From: Sweltsa coloradensis
Lineage: Eukaryota; Arthropoda; Insecta; Plecoptera; Chloroperlidae
Direction of reading: 5' to 3'
Length of the DNA: 64,000 bases
Assembly: GCA_024449915.1 (NCBI GenBank)
Contig: JAMZAV010002225.1
Span: forward strand, 45,377-109,376
The translations under genes were made by a program, and so were the position numbers. Below, one piece after another: positions 20,258-30,990 of this stretch (within the stretch, counting starts at the first letter, position 1; each line of letters opens with the position of its first letter). The notes below the pieces were generated by a model. The model saw only the letters and a program-made list of their open reading frames with translations, had not been told where the DNA came from and did not search any database.

Positions 20258-20422
20258 TATTCCCTGAAACTAGAGGCGAGCTCTGCAGGTTGTCGTCGGG
20301 GCTCTACCCCTTCCCCTGGCAACCTCCCCGACGACGACGACCATGTCAACTCTAAAAATGACAAGGACGATGACAAGCAAGACGTCAAAAACTCATCTCC
20401 CATGTTCTCCTTCCCATGTGTC
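20258..20422 (+). mobile_element. SINE-S1 variant body, cut at the duplication junction
   Basis: ccctgaaactagaggcgagctctgcaggttgtcgtcgggg ... cccatgtgt. In copy 2 (22,243-22,470) the same element continues to its tail; here it stops and another S1 begins. Confidence 0.8.
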
Positions 20423-20791
20423 CCCGTCTGGGCCCGGGGTAGAATTGGCCCAGAGCATGGCTCTGCTAAAGTCCACCTCGCAATCATCAGCTAGTAAGAG
20501 CGGAGTATCTACTCCCCAAACTAGAGGCGATCTCTGGCAATCGTCGTCGGGGACCTTGCCCCATTCCCTTGACGACCCCCCGGCGACGATGACAATGACA
20601 CAACGAACGATGACAAAGACGATGACGACCGCGACGTGAGAAATCCCCCTTCCTAAACCCCCCCCCCCCCGTCCTCCACTTACCCGTGGCTGGTTCTGAC
20701 AAGCATGGGCCTCATCCTCCCCCCCCCTATAGGCTAGAGTGGTGCATTATGACCTAACGGTTGACGCGTCCTTAATCCAAATAAACCAAAC
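20423..20791 (+). mobile_element. SINE-S1 at the duplication junction
   Basis: From ccccgtctgggcccgggg to aaataaaccaaacc. The head lacks about 20 bases (gtaaaaggcgattcaagagaaa is missing between GCTAA and AGTCC). It exactly fills the space between copy 1 and copy 2. Confidence 0.85.
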
Positions 20792-22470
20792 CACAACTTA
20801 GCGAATTCCAAACCGATGCACATCTGAAGTACAGGGACATTTGATAAGCTGTGGTGCGTGCTGACCGCAACGTGAGAACCCCCCTTTCCTCCCATTTCCC
20901 CTGGCTTGTTCTGACCAGCATGGGCTCCTCCTACCTATATATACCCTAGGCTAGAGTGGCTAGCGGATGACGCAGTCTTAATCCCAATAAACAAACAAAA
21001 AAGTTGTTCATATTATGAGATCGTCAGCAAACATTAGTGCTTCTACACCCAGTTTACTTTTGATCATCCGAGGAAAATCGTTAACCATAACTACAGATGT
21101 GCAAAAATGTTTTGTAAAGTTTAAGAATTCGCGTCTTAAAAATAAAAATTCGCATTTTTTCGTTATTCAAAAAAAAACAATTTGATAATAAACAACATTT
21201 TTTTACGACTAGTTTTAAAATTATCATTGTTACAAATTCTAGGATCATTTATGATTAATTTAAAAGAAAAACAAGCACATGAGGGTAAAAATCGGTTTTA
21301 ATTTTAGCTTAATTTTAGCCTTTAGTTTAAAAATTTCTGGAAGATTTTACCAGGATTAGTTTCGACTACCCGGCACCACCACCAAAATTACAAAATTATG
21401 AATTTTTGTATAATGTCATAGTTTGATATGAAATATTTTAGGCTTACTCGCATACAAACAATTTTTACGATCTCACAATCGCGTTGTATGACCCGGCACC
21501 TCCACCATATGTACCAACCAGGATTAATTTAATTTCGAATAACTACCCGGCACCTCTACCAAAACTTAAAAAAAAAATTGTTTGAAATTTCGTGACCTAA
21601 TTCGCGTTTAAAGACATAATTGCTAATTTCGCCACTAGTTCGCGGTATCAACTAAAATATCGCGAAAATTCGAGAATTGGAAATTGGTACCATTCAATCA
21701 CAATTCAGATGATTTATGTGCAAACTGAATTTTAAGGGATTATTGTAACTTTAAAAAAATACGCGAATTTCGTTTTCACCACTTTTTTACATCTCAAAAT
21801 TAAAAAGAATGGGCTAAACACCGCTCCTTCTGGAAGACCCTGATGAACTTTATGGTATCGTGAGCATGCATTGCTGTGCCAGAAACTGCTTCGCCCATTT
21901 CACAATCTTCACAGGAACATTCAACTCACATACTTTTTCTAAAAGTCTATGTCTCCATACGCGATCTTATGCAGCCCTTAAATCCACTCTTATTGCCTGA
22001 GTCGATTCTGTTCTATGAGAACCGTCTTTAACATCTTGAGCAACTCGCACAACTTGGTCGATGGTTCCCGATGTTTGCCAAATCCTCCCTGTTCTGGAAC
22101 AATTAGCTTTTTCTCCTTTAAGTAGAAATTAAATCTATCCACTGCCATATTCTCACAGAGCTATCAAATAACTTGTTAGTGCAATAGGACGATAGCTGCC
22201 TAAAACATATGACGGTTTGTTTTTCTTTGGTATATAATAATATTCCCTGAAACTAGCGGCGAGCTCTGCAGGTTGTCGTCGGGAATTCTACCCCTTCCTC
22301 TGGCAAACTCCCGACGACGACGACCATGTCTACTCTAAAAATGACAAGGACGATGACAAGCAAGACGTGAAAACTCATCTCCCATGTTCTCCTTCCCATG
22401 TGTCCCCTATGGGCTAGAGTGGCGCATTACGAACTAACGGTTGACACGCCCTGATACAACATAATTAAAT
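20792..22470. repeat. Tandem duplication, copy 2
   Basis: Same order as copy 1 without the 503-bp MITE: S1 3' half (to about 20,995), RT relic on the minus strand (FADD block near 21,010; palm 21,795-22,240), shared MITE (21,095-21,794), then the S1 variant 22,243-22,470 with an intact tail ggctagagtggcgcattacgaactaacggttgacacgccc. Confidence 0.85.
21095..21794. mobile_element. MITE with hAT-like ends (copy 2)
   Basis: Copy of the element at 18,631 with a few percent point differences; the three CCGGCACC...CCACC motifs are at about 21,368, 21,491 and 21,545. Confidence 0.6.
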
Positions 22471-22654
22471 CACTTAAAAAACAAATGTACTTTTTCTTTC
22501 AAATTTATAACTTTTTTTCTATCATGCGAATAAATTTTATTTTATAATCTTAAAACAATATAATCAAGCTTACACCATTAACTTATGTCCGAGGCAGCGC
22601 TATCTGATCGACACGATAGAAGAGCCCTAGTTTCTCATGCCGACTTATTGTGAT
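22471..22654 (+). repeat. LINE-B-type 3' end
   Basis: Ends ccgaggcagcgctatctgatcgacacgatagaagagccctagtttctcatgcc. CTATC (22,599-22,605 region) pairs with GATAG, giving a perfect inner stem. Confidence 0.6.
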
Positions 22655-23195
22655 ATCCATATTGTTGGAGTTCGGGGTAGAATTTGGCACAGAGCATGGC
22701 TCTGCTAATCATAAAAGGCGATTCAAGAGAAAAAAGTCCACCTCGCAAACATCAGCTAGTATGAAGGTTGGTATTTTACTCCCCGAAAATAGAGGCGAGC
22801 TCTGGCAATCGTCTTCCCGTCTGGGCCCGGGGTAAAATTGGCCCAGAGCATGGCTCTGCTTATCGTAAAAGGTGATTCAAGAGAAAAAGTCCACCTCGCA
22901 AACATCAGCTAGAAAGAGCGGATCTTCTTCCCGAAACTAGAGGCGAGCTCTGGCAGTCGTCGTCGGGGACCTTGCCTCCTTCCCTTGACGACCCCCCGGC
23001 GACGATGACAATTACACAACGAACAATGACAAAGACGATGACGACCGCGACGTGAGAAACCCCCCCTATACCTCTCCTTACCCGTTCCTGGTTCTGACCA
23101 GCATGGGCTCCTCCTCCCCCCCCCTCCCTTAGGTTAGAGTGGTGCATTATGACCTAACGGTTGACGCATCTTTAATCCAAATAAACAAAAACAAA
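22655..23195 (+). mobile_element. SINE-S1 head fragment followed by full SINE-S1
   Basis: The first head and body (22,655-22,815) stop at gcaatcgtctt. A complete S1 starts at 22,816 (cccgtctgggcccgggg) and ends atccaaataaacaaaaac. This repeats the nested pattern seen at 2.5 kb. Confidence 0.8.
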
Positions 23196-23200
23196 AAAAC

Positions 23201-23718
23201 TTAACTCATTCAGACCACGTGTTCATTATAATGGACATAGCAATTTTGATTTTTTTTTAATTAGACCTAAAGGTTTTTCAATTTGGCCAACAAAAATTCC
23301 AAAAAATTGGGGAATTCAAATTCACATTTTTTTTACCGCATTGCGATAGGACGAAAAGTACCGTTTTTAGAGAGAATTAAAAAATTGAAATGTGTAAAAA
23401 CGGGCAAAAAAAAGTGTTTTTGGTTTTTTTCCCGGAAATTTAAAATATTAATAGTTTTGCCAGTATTTGAGATACAGAAAATCCAAAATATGCAAAAATT
23501 CCAAAAAAAAATCTAGTTTTAGAAATGCACTTCAAATTAACATTTGAACATCAAACGATGCTTTTATTTGAAACTCCAAAATTTCCCATAATTCCTTCAA
23601 TATTACAATAAAAAATATAAAAAAAATACTAAAAATATCAGAAAAAATCACGAAATGTAAATTTTTAGCTTAAAATATCCTAATTCGTGCCAATTTAATT
23701 ATGGTCTGAATGAGTTAA
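23201..23718. mobile_element. MITE with TTAA target duplication (piggyBac- or Kolobok-like)
   Basis: TTAACTCATTCAGACCA (23,201-23,217) is perfectly inverted at TGGTCTGAATGAGTTAA (23,702-23,718). TTAA at both ends is the duplication used by piggyBac and Kolobok transposons, leaving 13-bp inverted repeats starting CTCATTC. The 510-bp interior is AT-rich with no transposase. It lies just after one S1's A-rich end, with S1 body sequence resuming to its right. Confidence 0.75.
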
Positions 23719-24110
23719 CTTGACGACCTTCCCGAAGACGATAACAATGACATAACGAACGATGACAAAGACGATCATGACCGCGAATTTGTGCGAAACC
23801 CCTATCCCTCCCTTTACCCATGGCTGGTTCTGACCAGCATGGGCCCCCTCCTCCCCATATCCCCTAGGCTAGAGTGGTGCATTATGATCTAACGGTTGAC
23901 GCGTCCTTAATTCAAATAAACCATAAATCCCGAAACTAGAGGCGAGCTCGGGTTCTCTTCTCCACCATCTTGACGACCACCCCAACGACAACGACCATGA
24001 CAACACGAACGATGACAAATACAATGACGACCACGACGTGATAACCCCCCTTTCCTTCACTACCCGTGGCTGGTTCTGACCAGCATGTGACTACCCTCCC
24101 CATATCCCCT
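23719..24110 (+). mobile_element. Two SINE-S1 3' parts in series
   Basis: The first (23,719-23,930) begins cttgacgaccttcccgaag beside the MITE and ends ttaattcaaataaacc. The second (23,931-24,110) begins cccgaaactagaggcgagctc and ends ccatatcccctag without the tail hairpin. Confidence 0.7.
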
Positions 24111-24690
24111 AGAGTTGAAACCCCCTATAACCAAATAAATTAAAAATTAAATCAAAGAATATTAAAATAAAATAATAATCTGATTCTTATACAGAGTTTC
24201 TAACATTATATTTTCTTTCATATACAGAGATAACAATATAGTGACAAACAACAAATTCAATTTATTAGCTTATGGCGCCATATGACTTGACAGGTTGTAG
24301 CGCCCTAAAAGACTGAGTAGTTTCTCACGTCGTCGTTGTGCTGCCATTTGTATTTTGTACTCAGCGAATATTGAAGAATATAGCCCAGAGCATGGCTCTG
24401 CTATTCATGAAAGCCAACAAACATCAGCTAGTCATATATAGAGGAATATATTTATACTTCCTGAAACTAGAGGCGAGCTCTGGCGGACGTCGTTATTGAT
24501 CTCTATCCCTACCTGATTCTGGATCTGACCAGCTTGAGATTTATCCCCTAGGCTTGAGTGGCGCATTAGCATCTTACGGTGGACGAGCCCTTAATGCAAG
24601 TTAAAATAAAATTCTTACTTATCGCAACGGTTGACGCGCCCTTAATCCAATTAAACCTTTATCTTCATCGTAGCACAACTATCAAAGAGC
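24111..24690 (+). repeat. Variant LINE tail and SINE-S1 fragments
   Basis: A LINE tail with the gagtag insertion (gcgccatatgacttgacaggttgtagcgccctaaaagactgagtag) lies at 24,275-24,322. An S1-like head and body, with many losses, spans 24,375-24,620. A bare S1 tail (aacggttgacgcgcccttaatcc) follows. Confidence 0.5.
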
Positions 24691-25060
24691 GTATATTGTC
24701 TTGTTCCCCTGGTGGCTTGTGTGATGGCCTTGTCAAGAGTAGATACAAGCAACGGTTGTTGGTTTTGCGACAAGCATCTTGGGATCGGGGTTGAAAAAAT
24801 GTGGTTTAGGAAATGAGAGTAGGCCGATTGGGTTAAAGCACCATCAGCCACTACTTGTTTGTATGTTAATTGGTTGATCTGCACTGGCTGGCTGGTGGCT
24901 CATGCCTGACGAAAACACAAGTGCCCACATGTTGTTGCGATGTACACAATCGTTAACGCACTCTGCACACATTTCCCTCGCAGGACGTTGTTTATTTATT
25001 TATTTTCATTCACACAAGTATCTTTTGTTTTGCTATTATTTATTATTATTATTAATATTA
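24691..25060 (+). pseudogene. Degraded LINE-A-like C-terminal fragment
   Basis: VKSRYKQRLLVLRQASWD (24,733-24,790) matches the LINE-A segment that precedes the C-terminal domain. Further on, DENTSAHMLLRC (about 24,908-24,945) could be the degenerate zinc-knuckle. The following ttcattcacacaagtatcttttgttttgctatt resembles the LINE-A 3' region. The pieces are too diverged to be sure they form one copy. Confidence 0.4.
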
Positions 25061-25370
25061 TTATTTATTTCAATTGTCATGACATAATAACATTACACAA
25101 AACAATATATACCATCAAACAATTGATGGTAGTGAGAGAATTAGAGCATGCCCCATACCACATAATAATATGTGTCTCACTACCATTTACTTATATATAC
25201 GTCTATTATGATACATAAATGATACAACTAAATAACTATGAATGATATTCTACAGTGATGGATGCGCTTATTGTAATTGATGAGATTTGGATGATTGATG
25301 GTAATTTACACTAGCCTATACATTGTGAATGTATGTGCCTGTCTGTGCGTGTTGACTAGTGTGGTTGTCG
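25061..25370. repeat. AT-rich sequence with a short inverted repeat
   Basis: ATGGTAGTGAGA (25,126-25,137) is inverted at TCTCACTACCAT (25,175-25,186), a 12-bp perfect stem with a 37-base loop. Otherwise nothing recognisable. Confidence 0.5.

Positions 25371-25437
<67 letters not shown>
25371..25437. repeat. GT dinucleotide microsatellite
   Basis: About 33 GT units, almost uninterrupted, followed by looser GTG-rich sequence to 25,510. The CA-strand frame is not a gene. Confidence 0.95.
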
Positions 25438-25511
25438 GACTTAGTGTGGGTTTGGGTGTGGGTGTGTGCGTGTGAGAGTGAGGGATATGTGTGAGTGTGA
25501 GTGACTGTACA

Positions 25512-26320
25512 TCAGACTGCTTGACTCTCTTTGAGGTAAGAATTGACTTTCTTTTGAAATAAGTTATATTCTCTGCAATCTCTGGTCTTGGGTTCGAGTG
25601 CATTGTATAGTGCGACAGCACGACAGAAGAACCCGTTTTGGTACTGCACGGTGCGGCGAAAGGGGGGCACAGAGTTTACTCCTCTACCATATCTGGCCGA
25701 CCTATATCCCAATTGTACTCTCTCTAAAAGGATCTACATCTACTAAATTTTGGAACATTTTTTGAGGAAGATTACATCGATTTCTTTCAAAGAATTTTCT
25801 AAAGACAAAATGTTGCAAAGCTCCAGCGTTCACCCCTACCGCAGTCTCTCCTGTTCGTGATGAATTTGGTTGCCCTGTTTTGTATGCCCTCTAATTTTGC
25901 AAGGTTACCCCCTGAAGTCGGATGCCACGCAGGGCACCCATAAACAATTTCCAGACTTCACTAGACTCAGATAAACAGTCCTTTTTACACTAGGGCGAGC
26001 ACCATACAAAGTTCGAGAAAGAAAACCAAGCAGTTTAGCAGCCTTACATCTAACAATTTCTGTATGTACATTCCATTTTAAAGTATTTGTTATAGTGATT
26101 CCAAGGATTTTATGGCTGTTTCAGATCCAATTGTTTGCCGTTTATAATGTACATTGTTTTTCTAGGCGTCTTGGCATTAGTGATAGACATATGATGAGAT
26201 TTGTCCTGGTTAATTGACATACCATTAACTTTACACCATATTTCAATATTTACCAAATCAGCCTGAAGTAGCTGCACGTCATTTTCCGATCTTATCACTC
26301 TGTATAAAGTGCAGTCATCA
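25512..26320 (-). pseudogene. LINE-C-type RT C-terminal part (CR1/Jockey-like), degraded
   Basis: Minus strand, from 26,320 downwards: DDCTLYRVIRSENDVQLLQA and IEIWCKVNGMSINQDKSHHM (RT region just after the active site), NAKTPRKTMYIINGKQL, then in a shifted frame HKILGITITNTLKWNVHTEI, AAKLLGFLSRTLYGARPSVK and TVYLSLVKSGNCLW. After a poorly preserved stretch it ends with GVNSVPPFRRTVQYQNGFFC, RAVALYNALEP and YLKESQAV-stop. This is the standard CR1/Jockey layout without RNase H. Two or more frameshifts and internal stops mark it as dead. It has the same architecture as the fragment at base 2 but a different sequence. Confidence 0.75.
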
Positions 26321-26540
26321 TTATCATTTATTTTGTTACTTATACACTTAGAAAACAATCTAATCATCAAACACACCATTAACTCATCTCATCAACTTTA
26401 GGCGGCGCAATAGGGACCAAACCGGTTGAAGCACCCTTGTTTCTCACGTCGTCGTTGGTCACGAGGACTGGCAGTATCAACGGTAACGCCACTGACTGAC
26501 GACTGTGAGAGAGAGTGGAGCGCTCCATGTCTGGCTGCAT
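26321..26540 (+). repeat. LINE-A-type 3' end and short spacer
   Basis: ttattttgttacttatacacttagaaaacaatctaatc ... ggcggcgcaatagggaccaaaccggttgaagcaccc and gtcgtcg, ending near 26,456. The spacer contains cgccactgactgacgactgtg, which recurs at 63,745. Confidence 0.65.
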
Positions 26541-27115
26541 CCCCGTCTGGGCCCGGGTTAGAATTGGCCCAGAGCATGGCTCTGCTAATCGTAAAAGGCG
26601 ATTCAAGAGAAAAAGTCCACCTCGCCAACATCAGCTAATATGAAGGGTAGTCTTTTACTCCCCGAAACTAGAGGCGAGCGCTGGCAATCGTCGTCGGGGA
26701 ACTTGCCCCCTTCCCCTTTGACAACCTCCCCGACGACGACGACAATGACAACACGGACGATGACACAGACGAAGACGACCACGACGTGGGAGAACCACCA
26801 ATCCCTGCCCTCCCCGTACCCTCACTTTCCCTCTGTCCTTTTCCAGAGCCACAGACCACGGCCCCCCCGACCCCCCCCGGCCCATGATCCCGCCCCGGCC
26901 CCTTCCCCCCGGCCCCCAAATTTCCCATCCCCCCCCTTGTTTGGGGCGGTTCTGCCAGCACAAGCCTGCCACCCCGCGTCTCCCCACGTCACCCTTACGT
27001 TCCTTTCCCCCTTTGGAAAAATTAGTTATAACCAACTAAAAACTAATTAAAAAAAACAGGGGGGGCGCAATAGACCTAAGGGTTTTGACGCGCCTTAAAA
27101 AAAATAAACTTAAAC
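26541..27115 (+). mobile_element. SINE-S2, full length
   Basis: Complete head (ccccgtctgggcccggg, AGAGCATGGCTCTGCTAATCG), stems, S2-specific segment and tail (gggggcgcaatagacctaagggttttgacgcgcc). The right third shows base losses and homopolymer changes, marking the beginning of the error-rich stretch near 26,870. Confidence 0.8.
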
Positions 27116-27710
27116 ATCAAACCACCAAGCTATCTTTAATTAAAAAAATTTTTAATTTACATCAAAACATTCTTTTTTTTCTTTTTTTTTTCATTCACAT
27201 ACATTACTTTTATTTTCCCTTTTAGTTTCTCATGATATTTATCATGATATTTATACTGCACTTAGAAAACAATCTATCATCAAAAATACCTGCAAAACTC
27301 TTCTCATTTCTTTCTTCACAGGGGGCGAAAAGACCTCCCCCTTTTGAAGCCCCCCTAGTTTTCACGTCGTCCTACAGAAGATGAACCATTTTTAAAAAGT
27401 TTAAAAAAAAAAAACACCTTAATTTTGGGATTTATGAAAACGGGAAAAACTTTCTAAATTCATCCTCCAAAGAAAATCTATTTAAAAAAATTTTTTATTA
27501 AATTCACATTTCTTTTATTTATTTTTTTTCCTTTTGCAAAAAAATAACTTTTATTTGCTTACTTCACACCATCATTTTTTTTTTTTTAAAAGATTAGAAA
27601 ACAATTTAATCCCCAAAACACCCCATTAACTATTCATAAAACTTATCCCAGGCGGCGCAATAGAAAAACCCCGCTGAAGCGCCCAGTTTTTTACGTGTCG
27701 TTTCCTTTAT
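27116..27710 (+). repeat. Two degraded LINE-A 3' ends
   Basis: The first ends caggGGGCGaaaagacctccccctttTGAAGCCCCCC near 27,350; the second ends caggcggcgcaatagaaaaaccccgctgaagcgccc near 27,690. Both carry the cacttagaaaacaatctaatc-type 3' region. Confidence 0.6.
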
Positions 27711-29419
27711 ACGACCAAACCCCGGTTTTTTCAATCATGGAAAAATCAGTATTTATGACCATTGTTCAGGAGGCCCCCGGGTTAAAAATCGCGACGAGAC
27801 CGGCAATCCCGAAAAAGGTTTTTTTAGAATTTTTCCTCAGTGTTAATGCGAAGAAATGGACTAAAAATGAAAGAATGGCCGGGGGTTCTTTATCATGAAT
27901 TTGTGGGCCCCGTGTGCAATTTTGTGATAGAGTTTGAGAGTGGAAATTTTTTTTTCCTTGTGAAGTACGATTAAAAAATGATGGGGGGGTCGGGGACACC
28001 CTCGACACCCCCTTTCAATTGCCCTATCCGCAACATACTATTTAGACCCCTGAAGGGGGGCCCTAAATTTCAAAAGGGGGCGGCTTCTTCAAAAATGATT
28101 ATTAATTTTCTTGGGGGTGTGTAGTATCTTTCATCGGCAGGGTTTGGTCATTTTCCACATGATTTGTGTGATCCCCCTGCTTTCACGAAACGAACAAAAA
28201 AGTGAGGGTTTCTCTTAATTTATTGTTCCTTTTTATTATGATTTTAAAAATTAAGAAGGGGGTTAATCCAAAATAAATTCGTGTTAATCAAGTGTGGAAA
28301 AAAACCAATAAAATCAGAATACATTAAAGAAACCCCCCGATACAAAAAAAACTAACTATGATGCCTTGCAAACACAACTTGGTATACCCAAATTTGAAAA
28401 AAATGTTTTTTTAAAAATATGGCAGCAGCTTAACATTGTAATTTTCTCCTTTCAAAAGAATTTTACTTTGCAAATAATTCACATCAACAATATTTTTTTC
28501 CTCAAGTAACCCAAAGAAGAAGAAAAAAAACTTCGTAAAAAAATTTTTTTCACACTCTTTTATAAACCAAAAAAAGACAAATTTTTACATATAGTGGTTC
28601 TCTTATCATGAATTTGTGGGTCCCGGTGCAATTTGTGATAGAGTATTAAGTGGTATCTTTTTTTTTCCCTTTGGAAGTACTGTTTCAGAAAAGGATGGTG
28701 GGGTTTTTTGGGGACACGCGATGGAAGGGGTGAGGGGGGGGTTAAATGTAAAAATTTTTGTAAAAAAAATCAAAATTTTTCATTTTTTTCTACAATTCTA
28801 AATTTTTTAAATTTTTTAGCTTTTTACACTATTTTAACTTATATATTTCATAAATCATTAAATGACCGCAATATGGTTTCAAAATGGCGGAAATAATTTT
28901 TTCTTAGAATTCCGACATAGTCGTGGGGGAATAAATTGGGGGTTTTTTAAAACGTTCAATATGGTAAGAGAACTGTTTCATGGTCAGGTTTCACTAAAAG
29001 TACTAATTCGACTTTGTTTTGACTTAGACCAGTGTTTAAAACCGATTTTTTTCATAATATACATTAATTTTATGTTTGCCATTGCCAATATTTTGTTATT
29101 TTTACTGCAGAGTAAAAAATGTATGCCCCGCATTATGATAGAGTAAAATGACATCCAACAAAATTAATTTAAATTATTTTTCCAATTTTTTTTCAATACT
29201 TTTGTTTTAGCACAAAACATCGTACATTTTAAACATTCTTCAGGCACGAAAGGGGATGTCACACATTATGGTCATGCGATTTATCATCATCTATAGTCCA
29301 CCCAAAATTGTTACTGGTGGATAAGGGGTTTGCAACATGCGATTCCCCATGCCCCAAAATCATGCTTGAAAATGAGCTCTTCTGAAGCTGGGGGGAGTGC
29401 AGTTGATCGGGGGCATACT
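27711..29419. repeat. Error-rich, mostly unassigned sequence with a direct repeat
   Basis: A roughly 120-bp direct repeat begins tcatgaatttgtggg at 27,892 and again at 28,608. A LINE-A coding scrap (aactatgatgccttgcaaacacaactt) is at 28,355-28,385. The rest shows no motif I recognise, and long G, A and T runs make frames unreliable. Confidence 0.4.
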
Positions 29420-30990
29420 TTTTAGTCGTTCATCTCGAAGGAAAGAAGGCCTAAAAGGGTAATGGGGGGCAAGGGCAACCCATAAAATTTGGGTTCTACA
29501 CATCAGGGAGCTTTTATTGTTGTAAAAACTGAAGAAAAATTTTCACTGCTAACAATACTCACGCGTTTTAAAGGGGCCCGCCTTCATTTCTAACGCCGCA
29601 CATTGATTATAAAACCAAAATAAATGTCAGAAAAAAAATTGCGGGACACTTGATTTTGCTTTTTTAAAATTGAAAAGAAAATTGCAAAAATACAAATGAA
29701 AATTTACATAAAAATACAACAATGAATAGTTTTTTAATGGGTCGAAAAGACCCGTGAACCCATTTTTTTCCTAACTACGCCTTTAATTTACGGACACCCC
29801 CAAGGGGTCAATTAAACCCGAGGGTTTTGGGAAAAAATCACTAATGTGTTCGCATATTGGCAATAAGATGGCTAAACAGTTGTATAAAAGGGTTTTTTTT
29901 AAAAACTAAAATAATTACAAAACAAACTGGGGTATAATGTTTCTCTTTAATTTCCGTGTTTGCACATTTAGTGCAGTCCCGGGCCCATAAGACCCGTGGG
30001 AAATTTCGACTGGATGGATTTTATCTTTAATCCTTTAGGGTGTATTTTAAGGATAAAAAAATCGGGGTAACATCTGTCTTCTGGGCCAAATTTTTTTTTT
30101 TACGACCCCATCTTTTTTAGGGCACATGATATGAAACGCTCTTGGTTTTCATATATTTTCTTAATTTTTATTACACTGTAGTAAAAAAATGAATTTTAAA
30201 TTTTTTTTCCACGAAATTACCAATTAAAGATATATTTGGGACCTGGGAAAAAAATGGGATTTTATAGAAAATTTCTTATTATAAGACATGCAGAAAGTGA
30301 TAACCCATTTTTTTCTTATGATACACAAAAACATTTGACACATATATAAAGGAAGTAACGGAAAATATTAAAGTTTTGGGTTTTTCGAACTGTCCCACGA
30401 CACCCTAAGGCCATTTTACAAAATGGCCCGGGGAAACTTTTTTTTAAATTTATATAGAATTTTAAAATTGGGTAAAACATAGAACTGTTTTTTAAAAATA
30501 ATTTTTTGTAGGGGCATGTCAAAAATAACAGAATGGCACCCAAAGGCGGCCATTTTTTAAAGAAGGCCCTCACAACAATATGAACCACGTAAATTTAAAG
30601 ATATCATCTTTATTGATGGTATACAAGTAGGGCACGCTATTTAGAAATTCGGTTTTTTTTTTTTGCAATTTAAAGCTGTTTAAAAACAATAAAATAGCTG
30701 CTCTATTGAAAAAAAGCAGATGCTGCGGCCCTGGCGGGGGCCGAGCGGACAATCATCGGTTTTTAAATTAGTGACGTGTTTGGGTAGAACTACCCGCCGG
30801 GGGAGCACATCTGCAAACCTCCGATGGAGCAGATAGTATAAGCACTGCTACCCCCTATACATTGATTGCTAGACATTAAAAAAATGCAAAAAATACCATG
30901 CTTTTAAAAATACACGTGTTTTTTCGTACAATAAAAAGCAATTGACTAGTTTTTTATAACCATTATCTTGTTTATGAATTTTAATATGAA
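29420..30990. repeat. Left arm of a 1.5-kb inverted repeat
   Basis: Matches the reverse complement of 33,175-34,650 along its length. Anchors: tagtcgttcatctcg (29,431), attaccaattaaagatatatttgg (30,215), caagtagggcacgctattt (30,625) and caattgactagttttttataac (30,940). Identity drops mainly at homopolymer runs. An internal block (about 30,665-30,880) has no counterpart in the right arm. Confidence 0.75.
30690..30850. mobile_element. Possible short MITE inside the left arm
   Basis: tagctgctctattg...gcagatgctgc faces gcacatctgc...cgatggagcagatagta, an imperfect inverted pair, and the segment is missing from the right arm. The ends resemble those of the TTA-flanked MITE at 44,091. Confidence 0.4.

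Larger units (their letters stand above)
18341..20422. repeat. Tandem duplication, copy 1
   Basis: Begins cacaacttagcgaattccaaaccg and is colinear with copy 2 starting at 20,792. It contains an S1 3' half (18,411-18,540), a minus-strand RT relic, a 702-bp MITE (shared by both copies), a 503-bp MITE (this copy only) and the start of an S1 body (20,258-20,422). It lacks about 15 bases near 18,421 that copy 2 retains. Offset between copies is 2,451 bases at the left end. Confidence 0.85.

Noticed and set aside
25316..25621. Thr/His repeat frame
   Set aside because: Translation of the CA strand of the GT microsatellite.
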